Assembly (NCBI RefSeq): GCF_051622035.1
Contig: NC_135365.1
Location: 14,364,001-14,428,000, forward strand
Direction: 5' to 3'
DNA from: Arctopsyche grandis
Lineage: Eukaryota; Arthropoda; Insecta; Trichoptera; Hydropsychidae
DNA length: 64,000 nt
In this document: positions 36,201-51,200 of the stretch, piece by piece
How the letters are laid out: each line of letters begins with the position of its first letter
Numbering within the stretch: position 1 is the stretch's first letter
Program-made: the position numbers and the translations under genes
Notes under the pieces: model-generated
Told to the model about the DNA's origin: nothing
Seen by the model: only the letters and a program-made list of their open reading frames with translations
Database searches by the model: none

Positions 36201-39200
36201 CCGGGGGTGGTATCTCCTCCTCCTGGTATAGGTATCTTATTTTTAATTTGTCTTTAGAGTTATTTCTTTAATTAATTGAGTTATTTTTTTACATATGTAT
36301 AACACAAAACGCTATTTTATCAACCAAAATTTATACTTTTACTCCCGAATTTCGAGATTTTTCTCCAAACCCGTTCATTCTTACACAAAAAATAGTGGCC
36401 CAGTGCACAAAAATTTGTTTTTGTAGTTTGTAGTTGTACGTAACACACGTCCAAACAAGCGCACGTCTCGCGCTCCTCTCTCCTCCTCTCATATTCCCAC
36501 CAAAACACGTGCCGTGTCTTGTGCTATCTCGCTCGCTCTGCCAGTTTGTTTCACATAGCTTTATTTATATATTTGCGAAACACACTTTTATTTCAACTAT
36601 GAAAAAGTACTAATATTGTATTAGTACTTTTTAGTACCCCCGTCGAGAAGAGAAGAACGAACAGACGGACAGGCGGCTTCGCCTACAAATTGCCAAACAT
36701 TGTATCGATATAATATTTGGTAATTTGAAGATTATGTAGGTATATTGCACGAATTTATATCCTCTGTTTATATACATATTTACATACTTATTGAAATTCG
36801 CTGCTTTTGATTGTGTGTAATATATGAATTTATGTATGTACACTTCCTTGAATGCCGCTTCATTGATCCTTTGCCTCGGTCGGTAGTAGAGATTTCTCAT
36901 GCAAAATATATAAAACGGATACGGAAGGGTCCGTCGAGATTTTTCACTCGAGACGAACGTTGTTTATGACATGAATAGCTGACGTCACGGACCCTTCGTC
37001 CTTTGACGTCGAAATTCTGACGTCAACTTACTTGTCTTTGGAATGCTGAAAGAGCCGTTCCTTGTAATATAAGTGTCTGAGATTCGCGCGCGTTTTATTT
37101 CTGAAACGTGCTATTACATGCTACGTGCTATTAGGACGTTTATTGTTCTTTCTTTTTTATTTTTTTGTTTTTTTTACGTCAAAAATTACCGGCGAAATCC
37201 AAAATTAGAGGATTTTATGGCCTCGGGAATCTTTTTCAGGTCTTGCTGATGAAATGTGATATAACATACATATACTTTTTTTTATTGAATTTTTTTCATA
37301 TGATGCCATTACGGGTTGCCCCTGAACGACACCTATGGTATTAGGCCTGTATATATGTATATGAATGTAGAGATGATACATTTTGAAATCATATTCAAAT
37401 AGTGGCGACATAGTGGGTAAAATGGTTTTTTGACTTTTATGAGGAACCATTTCAACAATAAAATGAGATAAATTGGCAAACTCTGATAGGAAACGAACGA
37501 CTTGGAGTCACAAATATCCAAATCTGACCAGTGGTACTACAGAAATACTTCTTTTCGAATAAATTATTTTCAATCGAGATCAATCCAGGACTTGAACCAG
37601 GAATCTTCCCGGTGGTTAACATTAACAAAACCACCGAGTTATACTGCTGGCTATACATATATATGTACATATGTATGTTTGATCAATATGCAAATCCACA
37701 TTTTTGAACTTGAGACAATCAATTTTGGTATAATGTCTCATGGTACCCGAACACTATTAGCTACTATTAGCTAAGCAGCCTGTGCTGGTTATTTATATCA
37801 CTGGAATCAGTTGGACGATCCACCTCCACTCCTCTCAGTACTGTTTCAAGTTGAAAACAGCATTTAGGGATGATCACATCAGTTGTTTAATTTGGTCTGA
37901 CCATTTTATGGGAGACCGTCCTCGCGCTCACCTTAAGAAAATAATCATTTCTCTACATGTGGTGGAGAGTTTCTCTGATACTTCAAATCAAACAACTTTA
38001 AAATGACTATGTAACTCCCCATCTCCATATACGCCATGACCCATTTCCATATACGCCATGACCCATTTCCATATACGCCATGTGTCTCAATGTGTCAATT
38101 CGCTAGTCTGGACGTCAAGATTTGGTGTACCTTCATGAGCGCCTTGTGTCTCCGTGTGTCCTAATTTAGACGGGCCTTTATACATATTTTTGCATTAATT
38201 CCATTTTATGCATATTCATTACTTTCATCGTATATTAACCTTCAATTTGTTTGCATCACTTTGCAATATTTTCATTTGGAATTACTTTTACAAATATCAT
38301 CCTTAAAAGGGAAAGCTTTTTCCGAAGGAATTGCAGCCGCGTCGAAAGGGTTTTCAGTCGATATAACCGGCTGGTTGAAACAGCCTGGAGGGGATGTGAG
38401 CTGAGCGGGCGTTTTTCCAGCCCCCTTCCCCATTCAGGGGGCGTCCTTTGTGCGGCTCTACCCCACAACCGGGATGCTGGCACTATAAATCCCGGAGTGC
38501 ACGTACACCTATGTACGTGTACGCGTATTATTACGTTACGTCCCGTTATTCTTGGAGTACCGGTGTGGAGAAGAACGTTGGAAAAACGTACAACAACTAC
38601 GTAACCACCGCACTATCTAGTACTTACACGTGGTACGAGCCAGTGTCTGCTCTCTTGTGCCGATTGTTGTGGATCGCAATGGCGGCGAGGCTGTGCTATG
38701 TTTGGAATGCTGAACGGCAAATATGTTAAATGTCTGCGATGATCGTGTCTAAATTTGAATTTTTGACTGTGTGTATTCATGAGGGTGCATGTGTATTGGA
38801 AAAATGTCTTTAAAATCGAAATACAATCGAAATTATTTCTAGTATAGCAATAGTCGATTAAACATATACATATAATAAAAAAATCACTAGTTTAACTTTG
38901 ACTTACAATCAGTCAAAGTTGTGTGAAAAATATACGACATTTTGTTTGACATTCATAAACTATTGTTAATTCTAATGATGTTCAAAAAGCAATTAGGTGG
39001 ACCTTATATTTAGTAATTAATTTATTTTATTGGTATTTTATAATTACAAGATAATATTTGACCCACTTTTTAACGTCGAATATAATATTTTTCGATATCA
39101 ATATCGCGGAATATAATATTATTCGATTCAAATAAATTTAATAAAAAAACAAATGAATGTTTACTATTAGATTGTTTTGCCATGTTTAAGCTGTTTATTT

Positions 39201-42200
39201 TACAAATACCGAGCGAATCCGGGTGAAAACAGTAGTATTATATATTTACCAGTGAGTATACTCTGCACCTATGTATGTACCTCCATACATAGTAAGTTTC
39301 TAAATTACATTAGTTAGTACATTTCCATTTAGATTCTATCGTGCGGTGCAATATCTAACAAATAATGTGCACATTTTCCAACAAAGTGTTACATTGTACA
39401 TTAAACAATAATTATAATTTGCGATTTATGTATACATTTAAAAAAATCTCCAAAGTATACAAACACATATACTCACATACTAACAAACACACATATTTTT
39501 AGACCATGAAAACATGATAAGTGACCGATTTTGAGTTTGAATCAATCAAAATCTCGAAGTCGAATTTTCGCATGATCACAAAACTTTATCTATTGTTAGT
39601 ATGTACATAGATAAAGTAATTTAATATTATTTCCATATGAATTGCAAAACTAGTGTGACAAAAATAATACCGTATTTCAACTAATGTTTTAATTTATTTT
39701 ATTTTTAGTCAAATTTTCGATATTAAAATTTTAAAAAATGTACTTACTATCAGAAGCAAATTCCTTGAACTTTCAGCTATCACAGAAACGATATCGTTTT
39801 CAATTACTTTTATCTTTTACTTTTAGTCGTTTCGGTGAAGTTTGAAACTCTTTTCGTTTACTTTCCATTTCCTTCGTTTTTTGTTTAAATGTTTATATTT
39901 ATATCCATTGTACATTATTTTTATTTGAAAGCGAAAGTCTAAGTAAGAGCGGGTGGTCGGATTTCATTATTTATCGTCGGGGTTTTCGTTTTAAGAGGGC
40001 TAAGGGTTAAAAACAAACATTGTTAAAATGCTATCTATTTACGCTCGTTCGTTTTAATTGAACAGAAAAAAATCACATTACCAGGAAAACGTATTATTTG
40101 CGTGTGGGTGGAATACAGAAACGGCACGAAAATTCGCAGAACCCGACATAAAAGTACCTAAATATACATATGTACATATGTATGTACCTACATAGGGTTT
40201 TATTTTACAAAAACGAATCTCATCAAAAATGTTTCCCAGTATCATCAATCAATTGGATTTAAATTGCCAAAGTCAGGACTGACGCTAAAGTTTACATTTA
40301 ATTGTGTCTTCAATATCATTTGATACAAATTATGTTTTCATCTTCATTCATATATACATATATACCTATGTATTGTAAAATTTTTAAACACGTATTTATT
40401 CAATGATAGACCAAACTAATGTTCAATAGTTATTGCATGCCTAATCACATTTCATTAGATGGTAAAATAGGAAAAGCAGTCAATAATTATCTATATTTAG
40501 GACAAATAATAGACATAAAGAGACGTATGATATTAGGATGGATTGCATTTGGAGGAATGAATGTTAGTTTATGATCAAAAATGCCGCTATCCCTGAAGAG
40601 AAAGATCTTTGATCAATGTTTTTATTCCTGATGACGTATAGATGGGAAGTTTGGACTTGGACATTAAACGCCACGATCCTACACAAAGTCCAATGCACTC
40701 AAAGAAGTAGTGGAAGGCAAGACAGGAAATGGAATTCGTGGGCGAGAAGTATGATAAGGGTAGTTAGTGGATATGTGTAGTAGATAGAGTGAAGAGATGG
40801 CTAGAAGAATGGACAAAAGGTGGACAAAATAAGTGTTAGAATGGTATCTGAGGGAATGCAAACGGGTAAAATGCAAAGACCGCAGGGAAGATGGGTAGAC
40901 AATATTATAAAAATGTATGAGAGTTCTGCAAAAAAGACTATTGGAAACGTATTGGAGGGCCTTTCATCCAGCAAAGAATGGCGAATGGCTGTAGATGATG
41001 ATAATGAATTGTATTCTTAGTCTTCTGGAAAATCCTTTACATAAATGCCACAACATTTAACAGTCACTTTTCTGTGGATCTACATATGTACATACATATG
41101 AAGTGCAAAATAGAATAAAAATAAACACATCATCACTTCCTTATCTATATTACACATACATATATGTATGTACATTGTACTCTTCCACTTGTATTGTAAC
41201 AAAGGAAAATACTTGAAATGACTTGAAAAATTTTAATCCAATCTCATCGACAGTTTTGGAAAATTCTGAATTGAATGTACCTACATACATACTAAAATGA
41301 ATGTTGGTTTGCTTAAAAAGCTACAGTTTTAAATTAACAGTTATCAAATTTTGTATACTATCTCACGATACTTTAACATAGACTTACGCCGTTTTTGAAC
41401 AGAGGTTGAGAGACTCCCCCAATTTTCTGAAAAAGTTACGTTTTTTGCTTTTTTTTTAAACTTCACCCATCTGAGAAATGCTGGAAAATTGAGTTCGTAT
41501 TTATATACAATATTAAATTTATAATTACAGTTTCATCTGTGTTGGGTAATCGCCATCAACCACGGTACCTAGTGCGAATGGGTGAGCTCCCCCTGTTTTC
41601 CAGAGCTATGGCAGCAGCTCGTTGTCGGCTTTCTGGCTCTCTGTCGGCAGTTTGTTCCACAAATCCCCCGATTATGTGAAACAAAATAAATCCCTCTAAT
41701 GGAATTATTTATCTTGCCCGGCAACGTGTAGAGGGATTAAAGCGACACAATCCCGAACCCCCCTCGATAGTGTCGCGGACCAACACCCGTACAATCCTGA
41801 GATGGCTTATTTATTATATCGAATCTACTTTTTCCGCCTAATCCGAGCATTGATATTGGCCGGTTTTAGGTTTTTCTTTGAAGTTTCTTCCTATAGAAAT
41901 TTAGATTATGATAGTAGTATTAACAAGAAATAGTAAATAGCATGTGTATATACTTACTCTGCTTTTTAATGAACAGACAAAATAAATTGGTATAATATGA
42001 AAATGAATTCTTGTGGAGCAGATTTTTTTTAATATTGCATAATATAAGGGAATTATAAATTTTTAAAACTAATGACTTGATTTTAACGATCCAAAATTTT
42101 AACTAGCATAATAAATGTTTAAATATTAATAAGATTCTAATCTTACTACCGTTTATTTTATCTCACGAAGACTTATTACATGGCTCTTATTTTATAAATT

Positions 42201-45200
42201 CCATTACGCAGATTTTAAATGTATGTAGGTAATATTTATATGTAAAACAGGATGGATGGAAAATCATTCACGCAGTTTTGGAAATAATACAATATTTATG
42301 AAGCTGTTAAAAACATCGGTGCTGCCTGGAATGAAGTTTCAATATCTACCATGAAAGAAGTCTGGAAGAAGCTCACTTCTCAGTTTTTTTGATACCTACC
42401 AATTAAATTTAAATCTGAGCGAAAATGATTTTATCGAATTATTGGAAAGTCATCGAGTGGAAATGATAAACGAAACTTTAATGGAATATGAAGAGTAGAG
42501 GAACAATGACAATGTTTTTAGAAGAAGAAGTTGAAGAAATTAAAGAATTTCGAACCAATCAAATGGAAGAATGCTTACAAATGATTGACAAAGGACTGGC
42601 TGGCTTGGAATCTCAAGATCGAGACACTGATCGGTTTACGAAAGTGAATAAAGCAGTGCATGATGCTATTGCCTGTTATAAACCGATTGATTGTGAAAAA
42701 AGGGCTACAGTACAAACATCACTGGACAATTATGTATGTACTTAAAAATAAATTAAATGAAAGAGATTCCATTTCATCATCATCATCAGTAGTGGCCGGA
42801 CCCACAGCGCGCCGTTTATTGTTCAATTGTTGTAAATACTTTGTTAAAGATTCGCCAAACCGTTTTTTTTTGTACTTTAGCTTTGTAAATAGAGCCAAAC
42901 CGCCCCGATTCCTGGAAAAAGCACGGTCTGTATCCGTAGTCTAATCATCAGAGTCTGAGGATTATATGCAATTCTATAATACCTAAATACATACACTTAC
43001 ATATGAATGTACATACATATATATTGTTTTATTCCTTTTTTTTAATTTTGTATACATATGTATGTTCATATAGTACATACTGTACCTATACAAAGCTACC
43101 AAATAAATTGAAGATTTATACACTTATTCTTATTTTTCTCAACTGTCCCTTGATACAAAAATATTAATACAGTTCACACATCAAATCGAATTAAATAATT
43201 CCTCGACTTAAGCAGTTTTCGACTTACACTGAAAATTTCGGAACGAATTAACCGCGTAAGTAGAGGACTTACTGTACATGGATACTTATCAGTGTCGCCA
43301 TTATGCTCTAAGGACGCTATTTGTATGAATAGTACATATATGTTTATATACATATACAATCATTTCGATAGAGTTAATGTTAAATAATTATATATTTATG
43401 TATTCACTTTTGTAATTTTCTTCTTGTACCTAATACAATAATATTCCGCTATACAAAAAAAGCACTTTTTAATGCTTACATCAAGGTCATGATCGTTGAT
43501 ATGCAGTTATTAGTGTATAAAATAAACGTGAGGGATAACTTATATCATTCGATCATAATGGTCGACCATTTTTAAACCCACATAGATAGTGATCACATAA
43601 CGTGTTGTGATTACGGAAAAATGCGAGGCGCCAGTCTATTGAACAGACAATAATGTATTTTTTCCGACGACATTATGATCGATAATGGCAAACTATAGTG
43701 AAGTTAAAAATATTTTTTACACCCCTCGGTATGCGCAGGTTAATAAAAATGGCTTAGAGGGGGACATTCGACAAGTGGTTCATATGAATTTAATATAAAA
43801 CTTGGTGAACGTCTTCATTTGAATATGCAATGTGTGTGTGTGTGTGAGACCATTAGATTCGAGACAATTTAAATAAAAAGGGGAGGGTGTCCACAGTCCA
43901 TGTCAAACCCCATTAAACGGCCATAGGGGTGGTTAACAATAGCCGGCAATTAGTTGGTGAAAAATTATTGCATGTAAAGAACACTATTGCGTTCATTCGT
44001 GTGACTTTTTATATGTTGTAAATGTATTTTTTTGTCCTGTACGTATTATATGTACATTCATATACATTTTCGTACATTAGTACTTCATGTAATTTTTCTT
44101 ATTTCCGTGTGGTTATTTTATTTTAAGGTACATCTTAATTTTAAATTTCACTTTTCAAAAATATTTTGAACTCGGAAGTCTGATAGAAAATTTGGTGAAA
44201 TTCAATGTCATCCTATATCGATCTCGTTTTCATTTTTATCTAATAAGGAAATGCCCCAGAAATTTTTTAAAGTTCACTCTCACTCTCGACTCTTGAGTCG
44301 AGAGTCGACTCAAGAAATTTAATTTGAAATCCACCCCACGAGAAAAAAAAGAGGAAGTATCCGCCTCAGAGGAGAGTCTCACTTTTTATTGTAGTATCCT
44401 GTGCTGGTCTCTTCATTCAACTTAAACGTAAAAAGAAGGAAAAAAACAACAAAGCAACGGTGTCAATGTCCTGTAATTAAGGATTGAAGGCAATATTGCG
44501 AACGATAAATATCCAATTACTGACTTGTAAAAAAAAAACATTAATAATGTCGCATTTGCCTTTTACTGAAGGCAAAATAAAAAATGTTTTTGATACTTAT
44601 TAATTTTTGTTCTAATTTTTAGGTTTTAGTTTATCTACATTTGTACGTATTGACAATAGATAAATTTTTGTAATCATGAGAAAACTAGACCTGAAGATTT
44701 TGACTGATTAGAATCGATCACTGATCATGTTTGTAAAAAATAGACTATTTCGCACATGACAATCGTTGCCATGAATACGGAAAATCTGGCACTCAAATTC
44801 TCGTTCGCGTGTATGACTCTCGTTGGTTGGAATTTAGGGAGAGTTTTAAGTGACGTGTGCGAGATCGCCATATGTGAAATAGTCACCGAACCGATCATTT
44901 TTCCATGGTTTATAAAAGTACATTTGTGTGTATGTTAATATGTGTGCGATAGTACATATATCTGTACTTTTGGAGATTGTTCAAACACTGTTAATCACTA
45001 TCCCACTGAAAAATTTATATCTTATTCAATTCAATTCAACCAGCAACATAGCTAAGTGGTTAACGTATTATATAATGCTAAGAACTGAATATATAAAATG
45101 GTAAATTATATTCAATATGATATAATAACTTACTCGTATAAAATTAGACTAATTGAATATTACCAAAATAGAAGATTTCCTCAATTTTATTTAATATTTT

Positions 45201-48200
45201 TGTTTCGGCGGTAAAATGGAATTTTGCCATTGTGTTGTATTTTGTTGTATACACGAAAGCTCTGATAATCGTCAAGTGCCAAATTGATTTCGCATTAAAG
45301 GGAAAGCTTTTTGAACTTTTCTGGAAAAACTTCGTCCATTTCGTGTATAGCGTGACCTGGCGTTTCGTGGCGTAAAAAGACTCCGTCGTTTCGCTTTTTA
45401 ATTACGCTTATACGTATATTGTATATTGTATATTTTTTTCGTACAATTTAATTTTCATTATTGGACTTTCATTGGTTTTCGCTTGTTGATTAATGTCCCT
45501 ATTTGTAGCCCTCGCGCCCTTATTTCGCAGCGAGACGTTTTCCCTTTGTGCTTTCGATTCTCCCTTCGATTCTGTCCCCACGTCTCCATGGTGAAAGTAT
45601 AATCTCAATAAAGACATAACGCTTGCGGATTAGGGATGCTTAAATACAATTCCATCCTGAAATATTCCATTTAATATTGTGTTTTATTTATTTTAAAATT
45701 GTTCATCCACCATTCTAAAATGAAAAGAACAAATTTGCATCGTAATGAACTGACTTTCGACTACTTATTTCTATTGCTACGACAATTTTTGATTATATTA
45801 AATCCAGATCCAGTCTCAAAACAAAATTAGAACAACGAAATAATTAAATTTCTTCCTATTCTATTCATATCTCTTTCGCCAAACATAAAATATCAATTAG
45901 AGAAATATTAAATAAATAATTATATTCAATAGTATACTATGCGTTTTGCAAACCCTTGACAAATAAATATCCATCACGGATATTTTGCCATGAATGCAAT
46001 AAAAGTACCATTGATCGTGTCACCACCATGCAATATAACGCAATCGCATGGTAAGGGACGTTCAAATACAAATAAATGTCCAATGACAATTACTGTTATT
46101 ATTTCGTAGTTAGAATTTCAACTGGTGTATTATTTAATACTATAAAATTAATTAAGAATAGTATAAATGATGATTATTAAAATTATATTTTAAATATATG
46201 CACGTTCTCAGTAGTAGTTTAAAATTTCATTGGAAAAAACTTTGATATTTTATCACGTGTAATACCATCCCATTAGACGTTATGAAAGTGTATTGAAACG
46301 TTTTCGCATTTAATACTATCGGATTTGGCGTCGCCGGACCGGTATTGCAATTTATGAAAAACCACCCCTGTCGTCGTAGGGGAAAACGTATCTACCCCAT
46401 GCCTCTCTCGCCCCCGACGACCACCCCTTTTACCGGAATATCTCGCTGGGGAAACTCAATATATTACAGTCCGGTAAAGCGAGCTGCCGGTTTATTATAT
46501 TGCAGTGTGTTACGGTCGATAAAGCACACACATGTATGACGCGGCCGATAAATGTTATAGTCGTAGGCCATTTTTTATTCTCGCTCGTTTTGGCGCCAAA
46601 ATAATTCGCGGTCGCCATTTTGTAATCGGACGTGGCACTATCGCACGTCATGTGCCGCTTGCTTATTACTTGGGCGATGCTGGGTATACTCGCTAGTAAT
46701 TCAATTTATTTTATGTAATATTAAAAACTTGAGAAATAGTAACTCAGATTTTAATTGAACAAACTGCTCTCCATCTATTTTATCGAGTGCTTCGCATATG
46801 CTCATATCTGAAATTTAATATTTTTCTAATATAACTTATCTTGGATCGGCTAATATTCCACAGTACCTAGGTACAATATATAATGTAATTTTAATTATAT
46901 TGTACTTTTTTAACTAATTTCCTTCATATGATCAATTATTTGAAATCAACTTTTCAGATGTATGATTATATCCAGTAAACATTGAAAATGTGTATTATGT
47001 AAAAAACACTAGCAACTTTTAATAACTGTCTAATGTAAAACATGTTATCATTTTTTTTCAACTTATTTTAATTGTTTTACATGAACGTTTTAATTTTATC
47101 CCCAAAATATGTTTTTTGGACTTTATATACATATGTAGGTATGAATGTATGTATGTATATATTACCGTCAGTGTATAAACAGTTGTAGTAAGTATAGTTT
47201 ATCTGGCGTTCTAGAAAATTCATTCAAAATATAATATAAATTAACTATTATTATATGTTTTATGACAACCTCTATTATTGTTTGAACTTTTGTTTCTATT
47301 GTTTTTGTATATGTAGTTTATTTATATATAATTTAAATGTTTTCTGTTTCTTTTCTGTTATATTTTCAACCATTGTGGCGCATTAGGAACTCCTATAATG
47401 CCACAATGGTCCAAACTTTAAATAAATAAATTTCTACAGGTGAAAATATTAGTTTCACCGGTGCTTGCCAATTATAATATAGGTGTGACAGACAGTTCAG
47501 ATTCTTTTTACATTTTGCTTTGGGACAGTGCGTCTATTCATATCACGATAACCTCAAGAATGTGTTCAAAACAAAAAAAATGTGACTTTCCCACTCAAAT
47601 TTTTGGTTTAAATACTTAAAACACTTTCACGAAAAGTAGTACTGTGAATAAATGAAATCTTTTAAACATCAAAATCAGGTTCTCATCGAAAACCCAAGTT
47701 CTGCTAAGCATATTCAAAAAATGTCGAATGATCAGCATCGTTTCTTCAATAGTGTTTTGGATTCGTCTACATTCAACATTCATATATATTTTGAGTAAGT
47801 TTAAACATTTGTTTAGTTTTCCGACGTAAATACTTACATAATGACTGAGTCAGATTGTAAATCCATTTTTTCGTAAGAAAAAACTACGTAGGATAGATGA
47901 AACATATTTTAAATATTCAAAATATATTACAACTGGCAATACACTTTGACTGCAAGATATTCATATGTATGCATATGTACTTACATACATACATGAAATG
48001 TTAACCACAACTAAACAAAAATAGATAATGAATAAGCTTTTCTACAGACATTCATACTACCCTACCTGGACAATTTTCACCGTTCATATTCTATTTCAAA
48101 TTGTATTATACTTATAGTTAGATATTTACAAAACATCCCTTCGATTTATATATTTTTAGCACAGTCACAAAACTTTCACTGAAAACGATATCTTTAATGG

Positions 48201-51200
48201 AATTAACGTCCATCTGTCCATCCATTTTGCGGGATCTCTGAAGAAACGTGGGTGTATTTTCTTATTTTATTAGTATTCCAGATGCAGTATTTGACCTTTT
48301 GCCGTTTATATTCCTTTCATCAAAGCTAAATGTAAGTTGCGTTGGTGGACAGATTTCAAAGTCAAATTTTCCCTCAAAATAGCTTTAACGTCAAAGTATA
48401 ATTTAATATTTGATATATTTATATCTATGTACATATATATTGTATTGTATCAACTTTTTAATATAATGAAACATAAATTTACCAGGTCTTTCGTGGAAAT
48501 GCAATTATAAAGGCTGCTGTAAGTAATACTAACCATGTAAAAATCCTAACGATTTAATTGATACGTAGATTATTGTTAACATATACATATGTACATATAA
48601 TATATACATAATATTTAATTACTATTTTATAGCGTTTTCGCAAGGAAAGAACCGACCACCCTATTATGGGCGACTAATCGGCCCTTTGGCAGATTTCGCC
48701 CATACGATCAAAGGAACCGTCTACGCTGTGGACGAGAGTACGCTCTTCATCAAAGGGTTTGCCTACGACGGAACCGGACCTGATGCCTTCTTCTGGGTCG
48801 GAAATTCGCCGAGACCTTCACCAGAAGGATACATAATACCGTATCCCGAGGATTACGTCGGAAGGTACGCATGCTTCATTCATATTTCGGTTGTTTTGAA
48901 GGTTAATTATAATACCAAAAGGGACTACTCTTAACCTAGGCTACATGAATTATGGTTATTTGAAACCCATCGGAGTTACCCTCTATTTTGTACAAACATA
49001 TACACAACTTCGAATATGTATTATTTATTTTTCATTTTAATTTATAAACATTTTCTAAAACTTCAAATTCTTTTAGTCATCATTATTCAATATACTAACG
49101 AGTTTTATATATCGCACATACATATGTGTGAAAATGTGTGGGATGAGGTGGATGACAGTTGCTGAAAAGAGAGCGTATTGAAGAGACTTTCAACCAACAG
49201 TGGATATCGAATGGCTGGGAATGATGATGATTATTGTAAAAGTAGTCATAATTAGCAAGACAAAATATGTATATCGATTATAATTAATATACAAACTTAT
49301 AGCTATAAGGAAGATAAAATAAAACGAATTATAAAATTTGAATAGAATTCTTTTAAAAGTGTAAACAACTCAAACATCTAACTTTTAAAGAAAAATACTT
49401 TTTTTTAGTATATATAATATATACCATGCTCTCATTACGGGATTGCCCCAAGGCGACACTTAAATATGTCCAATTTTGAACATATTTATTTTGTTTAAAT
49501 TCATACTATTATTATAACTATAACTTTGAAATTAGATTAAAATAATGGTGACAGATGTGGGTAGTTGGCCCATTTAGTAGGAACCGTATCAACAATGAAA
49601 TCAGATAAAATAGCCACATATATCCAAAGTTTGGCCAGCAGCACTGGATCAGGGTTTGAACCCGTGACTCCTCAGTTGTTGGCATTATTCACTTAATTAC
49701 TGAGCTGTTTCTGGTCTTGATAAATGTTGAATGTCTTGGATTTAAAATACAAAAAATGTTCAGAAAATCAACCACACATTGAGAAGACTATGATGAATAA
49801 AAATACAATAGTAACGGGCGGCAGTTAGATAAAAAAAAAATCATGAAAGATCTCAGAGGAAAGCAAGAAAATCCAAATGAACAATGATAAATAATTGAAT
49901 ATTTATTATTATTATTCATATAAGATGTGAGAAAACAATGATGAAAATTGCACGAATGTAAACAAAATAGGATTTGAGAAGTTTTACACCCAGCCGCCTA
50001 TGGTGAACAGTTGGATATGATGATGAATAAATCTATAGTTTCTCAAATTTGAAGTAAATTGATTCATGTACAACAAAAACACTCATCGTATATTGTACTG
50101 AATTTAATACGCAGGTATTATTTATACGTTATGCATTACTACAGTACCGAGTTGCTGACAGATTAATTTAAATGCTAATGAGAAATTTTCAGGGCACACA
50201 AATACAAGTCGAGATCCACATGTATCTACATTTAACGCAACGGACACATACATTTTCCATTTTCCGCAATTTCCTTTCCGCAGCCGGACTCCGAACGGTG
50301 AACAATGGCCGGGTGCTGCGAAAACCCTCAGCGCTGAAACTTCACCGAACCGCAAAATATGCTCTCGCTTTGAGGATTTTTAGCTCTTTATATGCATATA
50401 CGTATGTAAAAATAAAAATATACATCCGTGTATATTTTTGCGGTCGTCTGAAAAGCGCATTCAATGTGACAGCGGTGCCAGCCTAGATGAATCTAAATGA
50501 AATGCATAAATCAGATGCAAATTTCTGACACGCTTGAAAATGAACAGGATACCCTTTATTAAGTTGCATGGCGTCCCCCATCGCTAAATATGCCGTTTGC
50601 ATTACAATGCGTTCTATTTAAATCAGATAGAATTGAGGAAACTATAAAACCTTCATCAATGCGACCTTTGTGCGAAGGGTGTATACTATTGTACTCAATA
50701 CCTATGTATATATTACATAATATGTATATTGCGTACAATTACTTTTTTTTATAGCATATTTAAATTTCACTACATATGTATCATACATAAATCTAATCCT
50801 TATCATTACGGTTAAATTTGTGTGGTCGTGATTCTCTAATTAATGACGAATACATCAATGAATGTATTTTTTAAGATATGCTAAAGAATGCGTAATAAGT
50901 TAAAGTCATCGAATTATCTGAATTCGTCATTCAAAATCAAAATCAATTTTTGTAACTACAGCAATTATTAAATGTTGATACAAAATTTTAGCGAGAATAG
51001 AAAAGTGTTCCTAGTGTGAAAAAAGTCTAAAATATGTAATTTTTTTATCTTTTTGCCGTCTAAATTTCTTTGAAATTTTCTAACTACATATAGATAGATA
51101 TCTATAAAATATTTGATTTAATGATTTTTTTTCTTCTAAATATTATTATAATATTATATACGTACATCATCTATTAATTTAATATAGTATTTGGTCTACA

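Larger units (their letters stand above)
18278..48632 (+). other. Intron 1 (30.4 kb)
   Basis: Donor GTATGT and acceptor TTTTATAG. It is packed with mobile elements on both strands and alternates AT-rich DNA with a series of GC-richer islands that have no coding signal. A very long first intron is usual for developmentally regulated insect genes, and it is the natural place for enhancers. Confidence 0.75.

Noticed and set aside
38251..38729. 93-117-codon frames in intron 1
   Set aside because: Three overlapping frames on both strands without domain or splice logic.
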